From Sphaerulina vaccinii (taxonomy: Eukaryota; Ascomycota; Dothideomycetes; Mycosphaerellales; Mycosphaerellaceae), in contig JAKUDP010000001.1 of assembly GCA_022570795.1 (NCBI GenBank), positions 3,968,001 to 4,032,000 of the forward strand: 64,000 bases of DNA, written 5' to 3'. The translations under genes and the position numbers were made by a program. The notes under the pieces are model-generated. The model searched no databases. It saw only the letters and a list, made by a program, of their open reading frames with translations, and was not told where the DNA came from. Shown here piece by piece: positions 61,428-64,000 of this stretch. Position 1 is the first letter of the stretch. Every line of letters starts with the position of its first letter.

Positions 61428-62879
61428 ATGGGCGCACTACTATCGCTGCCTCTCCTGGCAGTGCCCAGCGTGGGTACCCTCGTCACCGCCGGCGCCAGCT
61501 GCTGCGGAGCAGCGACATGTTCCGCTGTGTGCTCTGCCTGCGGCAAATGCAACAACAGCATCGCAACTCGAATCGCCTACGCCTCTATCCTCCTCCTCAA
61601 CTCCCTCTTATCCTGGGTAATGCTCACGGAATGGGCCACAAAGAAACTACAATCCATTCTGCTGGACTACGTGACTGTTGACTGCTTCGGACACGAATGT
61701 TTTGGATTTGCGGCAGTGCATCGCATCAACTTTGCGCTGGGATTGTTCCACTGCGTGCTGGCAGTGTTGTTGATTGGAGTCAACAATTCGAAGGACAAGA
61801 GAGCGGCGATTCAGAATGGATTCTGGGGACCGAAGATCGTGATTTGGTTGGGCTTGATCGTGGTCAGCTTTCTGATACCGAATCGGTTCTTCGAAGTTTG
61901 GGGCAACTACGTCGCACTCGTCGGCGCAATCCTCTTCCTACTACTAGGACTGGTACTACTGGTAGATTTGGCACACTCCTTCGCAGAATTCTGCATCGAG
62001 AAGATCGAAGACACAGATTCTGGACTCTGGCGCGGGATCCTCATCGGCTCGACTTTGAGCATGTATTTGGGTGCTCTTGCCATGACTATTGTCATGTACA
62101 TCTTCTTCGCCAACAGTGGGTGCAGCATGAACCAAGCTGCGATCACCATGAATCTGATATTCCTGATCGGTATCAGCGTCATGTCTATTCACCCGGCCAT
62201 TCAAGCGAACAACCCTCGAGCCGGACTGGCGCAAGCTGCTATTGTGTCTATCTACTGCAGCTATCTCACGCTTTCGGCAGTAGCTATGGAGCCAGATGAC
62301 AAGAGCTGCAACCCTCTGGTGCGCGCCGCAGGCACTCGCAAAGCAAGCATCATCCTCGGAGCTGTTGTCACTTTCATCACTTGCGCCTACACTACCACCC
62401 GCGCAGCCACATACGGACTTGCCATGGGCGCAGCGAACAAGGGATACGTCTCGCTAGACAACGAAGCCGATAGCCACGATCTCGTCGACACACAACCAGA
62501 ATCGCGCAGAGCAATGCGTCAGGAAGCTCTTCGTCGCGCAGTAGAATCTGGAGCCCTACCAGCATCAGCGCTGGACGAAAGCGACGACGACGATGATGAA
62601 GCAGATCCGAAGCATAAGAATGATGATGAGAAGCAGAGGACGCAGTACAATTACTCGCTATACCACATCATCTTCATGCTGGCCACAGCGTGGGTTGCCA
62701 CTCTGCTCACGCAGAACATCGGAAGTGATAGTTTGATCGAGAAGGGTGATTTCGTCCCCGTGGGCAGGACATACTGGGCAAGCTGGGTGAAGATCGTATG
62801 CGCATGGGTATGCTATGGTATCTTTGGGTGGACTCTGGCGGCACCTATCATAATGCCTGATAGATTCGATTACTCGTGA
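61428..62879 (+). CDS. TMS1: SERINC/TMS1 family membrane protein
   Basis: An intronless gene. ATG 61428 (MGALLSLPLLAVPSVG) is preferred over the upstream extension from 61272, giving 483 aa. The Cys-rich N-terminal stretch CCGAATCSAVCSACGKC is characteristic of SERINC proteins, as are SILLLNSLLSWVML and FGFAAVHRINFALGLFHC. Ten or eleven membrane helices follow, with NQAAITMNLIFLIGISVMSI near the centre. An acidic cytosolic loop (DESDDDDDEADPKHKN) lies before the last two helices. SERINC/TMS1 proteins sit in endomembranes and the plasma membrane; proposed roles are serine-lipid synthesis and lipid scrambling. The fungal role is not settled. Confidence 0.92.
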   Translation: MGALLSLPLLAVPSVGTLVTAGASCCGAATCSAVCSACGKCNNSIATRIAYASILLLNSLLSWVMLTEWATKKLQSILLDYVTVDCFGHECFGFAAVHRINFALGLFHCVLAVLLIGVNNSKDKRAAIQNGFWGPKIVIWLGLIVVSFLIPNRFFEVWGNYVALVGAILFLLLGLVLLVDLAHSFAEFCIEKIEDTDSGLWRGILIGSTLSMYLGALAMTIVMYIFFANSGCSMNQAAITMNLIFLIGISVMSIHPAIQANNPRAGLAQAAIVSIYCSYLTLSAVAMEPDDKSCNPLVRAAGTRKASIILGAVVTFITCAYTTTRAATYGLAMGAANKGYVSLDNEADSHDLVDTQPESRRAMRQEALRRAVESGALPASALDESDDDDDEADPKHKNDDEKQRTQYNYSLYHIIFMLATAWVATLLTQNIGSDSLIEKGDFVPVGRTYWASWVKIVCAWVCYGIFGWTLAAPIIMPDRFDYS

Positions 62880-63393
62880 GGGAGGAACTCAGTACTCAGC
62901 GACTTTACTATATATCTTGAATGCAATAAATACAACTGCAGCCTGGCTCGACAAAGCCTTGACGACTCAGACGCCAGCATATGCATGACATCTTCCGAAC
63001 ATGTTCCAGGCGCCGCCCCACCACGTGACGATTGGCCTGAGCATCCTAGCTTGCGGGAGGATCTACGCCTTTGCCGCCAACCCTCATCAGGAGATGCGCC
63101 ATCTTCGCTTGCGGTGTACAAATAGTAACGAGCTGAATTGCATGGCTGTCAGCCTCATGCTCGACAGCTCCTTTCAGTATTCGAGGCCGCTCAGTCAGTT
63201 ACATATGTCTGCTTACGCCCATGACCATGATCTCAGGAGCTGTTCGCCGGGAGTGAACATCTAGCAGGGACCAGGACCACAGGACTGCTTTACATTGTGC
63301 ACTAGCTAGTTGCAGTTGATACAGCATTTGCTCAACTTACAACCCTGGAAGTGTCTCGCTGAGCTCGCAGGCTAAACCTATCTCTTCAGCAAC
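62880..63393. other. Spacer, no gene supported
   Basis: 514 bp between SERINC and the modin-like gene, both on the plus strand. Short ORFs only, none with protein character I would defend. Confidence 0.4.
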
Positions 63394-64000
63394 ATGGTCG
63401 ACGCCAATCTGGTTGTGGCAGTAGTGTCACTGGTCATTGCAATCATTGCATTCGTAGTTGCTATTGCACAAGCCACGCAACAGTTCGTGTCGAGTGCTGA
63501 GGGCTATCGATCATGTCGAGAAGGTGTGATGGGTCTGTGGGGGAGAATGACAAAGAGAAGATTCACCTGGGAGGAAGTCCGGTTCAAGGTCATGCTCAGA
63601 ACTCCAGTCCTGTTCGTTGCTGTACCAGGCAATGATCGTGGACCTATACTGGATCGTCCCATCTACGAGATCACGGGAACCGCTAGAAGCTACAGCGACA
63701 CACACTGCAGGATTCCACTGGAGCAAGCAAAGGATGCAAGAGCTGGAGCCGCTCGTGTGCGCACAGCAGACGATGAGTACGCTACTTGGGTTGTACTTAT
63801 GGAGACTCTGCAGAAAGCTGAAGCGGAAGGCAGGCAATGGGACTTCGAACAGGCCAAGAAAGGCACTGCAAAAGCTTTCGCTCATGTACCTTATTCCTTG
63901 GTTGTGCAAGTCCAGGAGAAGAAGCGCAGTTGGGATCAAATGCCAGACGCAGTCAAGAAGCCATTCGCCACCACGAACATAAGTCACGTCATTGAGATGG
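63394..64000 (+). CDS. Modin-like protein, 5' part only
   Basis: ATG 63394 (context CAACATGGTC) opens a frame that stays open to the window edge (202 codons). It begins with a single membrane helix (NLVVAVVSLVIAIIAFVVAI, residues 5-24). A pattern common to fungal modin-like proteins follows: QATQQFVSSAEGYRSC, then GLWGRMTKRRFTWEEVRFKV. The remainder is truncated by the window, so the full length is unknown. Family function is not established; the name comes from a Podospora protein. The similarity call is from memory of the pattern, hence moderate confidence. Confidence 0.6.
   Translation, partial: MVDANLVVAVVSLVIAIIAFVVAIAQATQQFVSSAEGYRSCREGVMGLWGRMTKRRFTWEEVRFKVMLRTPVLFVAVPGNDRGPILDRPIYEITGTARSYSDTHCRIPLEQAKDARAGAARVRTADDEYATWVVLMETLQKAEAEGRQWDFEQAKKGTAKAFAHVPYSLVVQVQEKKRSWDQMPDAVKKPFATTNISHVIEM

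Noticed and set aside
1..64000. tRNA or rRNA genes and CRISPR arrays
   Set aside because: No convincing A/B-box pair with cloverleaf arms was noticed by eye, no rRNA-like sequence, and repeats lack the spacer pattern of CRISPR. A tRNA scan was not possible here.

Overview
The window looks like nuclear DNA of a filamentous ascomycete, most likely a Dothideomycete. The signs are many spliced genes with 46-90 nt GT-AG introns and CTAAC/CTGAC-like branch sites, fungal-only families (Zn2Cys6 regulator, FMP27, IRC3, BST1, TMS1/SERINC, a GLEYA adhesin) and small secreted cysteine-rich proteins. The taxon is an inference from gene content. I found no bacterial operon, rRNA, tRNA, CRISPR array or intact transposon. 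Exon structures below were worked out by hand from splice sites and frame continuity, so each intron is a prediction.

Region by region. 1-6 kb is accessory-like: an AT-rich, TA-dense block, an unknown two-exon gene, three related short proteins (one with a shifted frame) and a 17-bp minisatellite. 6-16.2 kb holds two core genes on the minus strand, mitochondrial IF-3 and the 2964-residue lipid-transfer protein FMP27. 17.7-29.5 kb is a metabolic and regulatory stretch: NTF2-like secreted protein (frameshifted), DUF3445 oxidative N-demethylase, amino-acid permease, ketopantoate-reductase-like enzyme, Zn2Cys6 regulator (in-frame stop), phytanoyl-CoA-type dioxygenase and a regulator-like protein with a probable frame change. 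29.7-38.8 kb is core: an Rrn5-like SANT protein divergent from the mitochondrial helicase IRC3, then the GPI inositol-deacylase BST1.

39-47.7 kb is accessory again. Two homologous secreted cysteine-rich proteins with the same exon layout lie about 4.2 kb apart on opposite strands. With them are a proline-rich protein, an FAD amine oxidase, diverged repeats and a twice-broken GH78 rhamnosidase. 47.7-64 kb mixes an MFS transporter, a GEN1/YEN1 nuclease with a probable GC-AG intron, a GPI-type wall protein, a GLEYA adhesin, a BTB protein, a peroxiredoxin-like protein ending in SKL divergent from SERINC, and the start of a modin-like gene cut by the window edge.

Intact housekeeping genes alternate with lineage-specific genes, several of which carry single lesions. 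The most novel observation is the pair of cysteine-rich secreted proteins. Next are the short-protein family at the left end and the possible N-methyl or amino-acid catabolic cluster at 18-29 kb.
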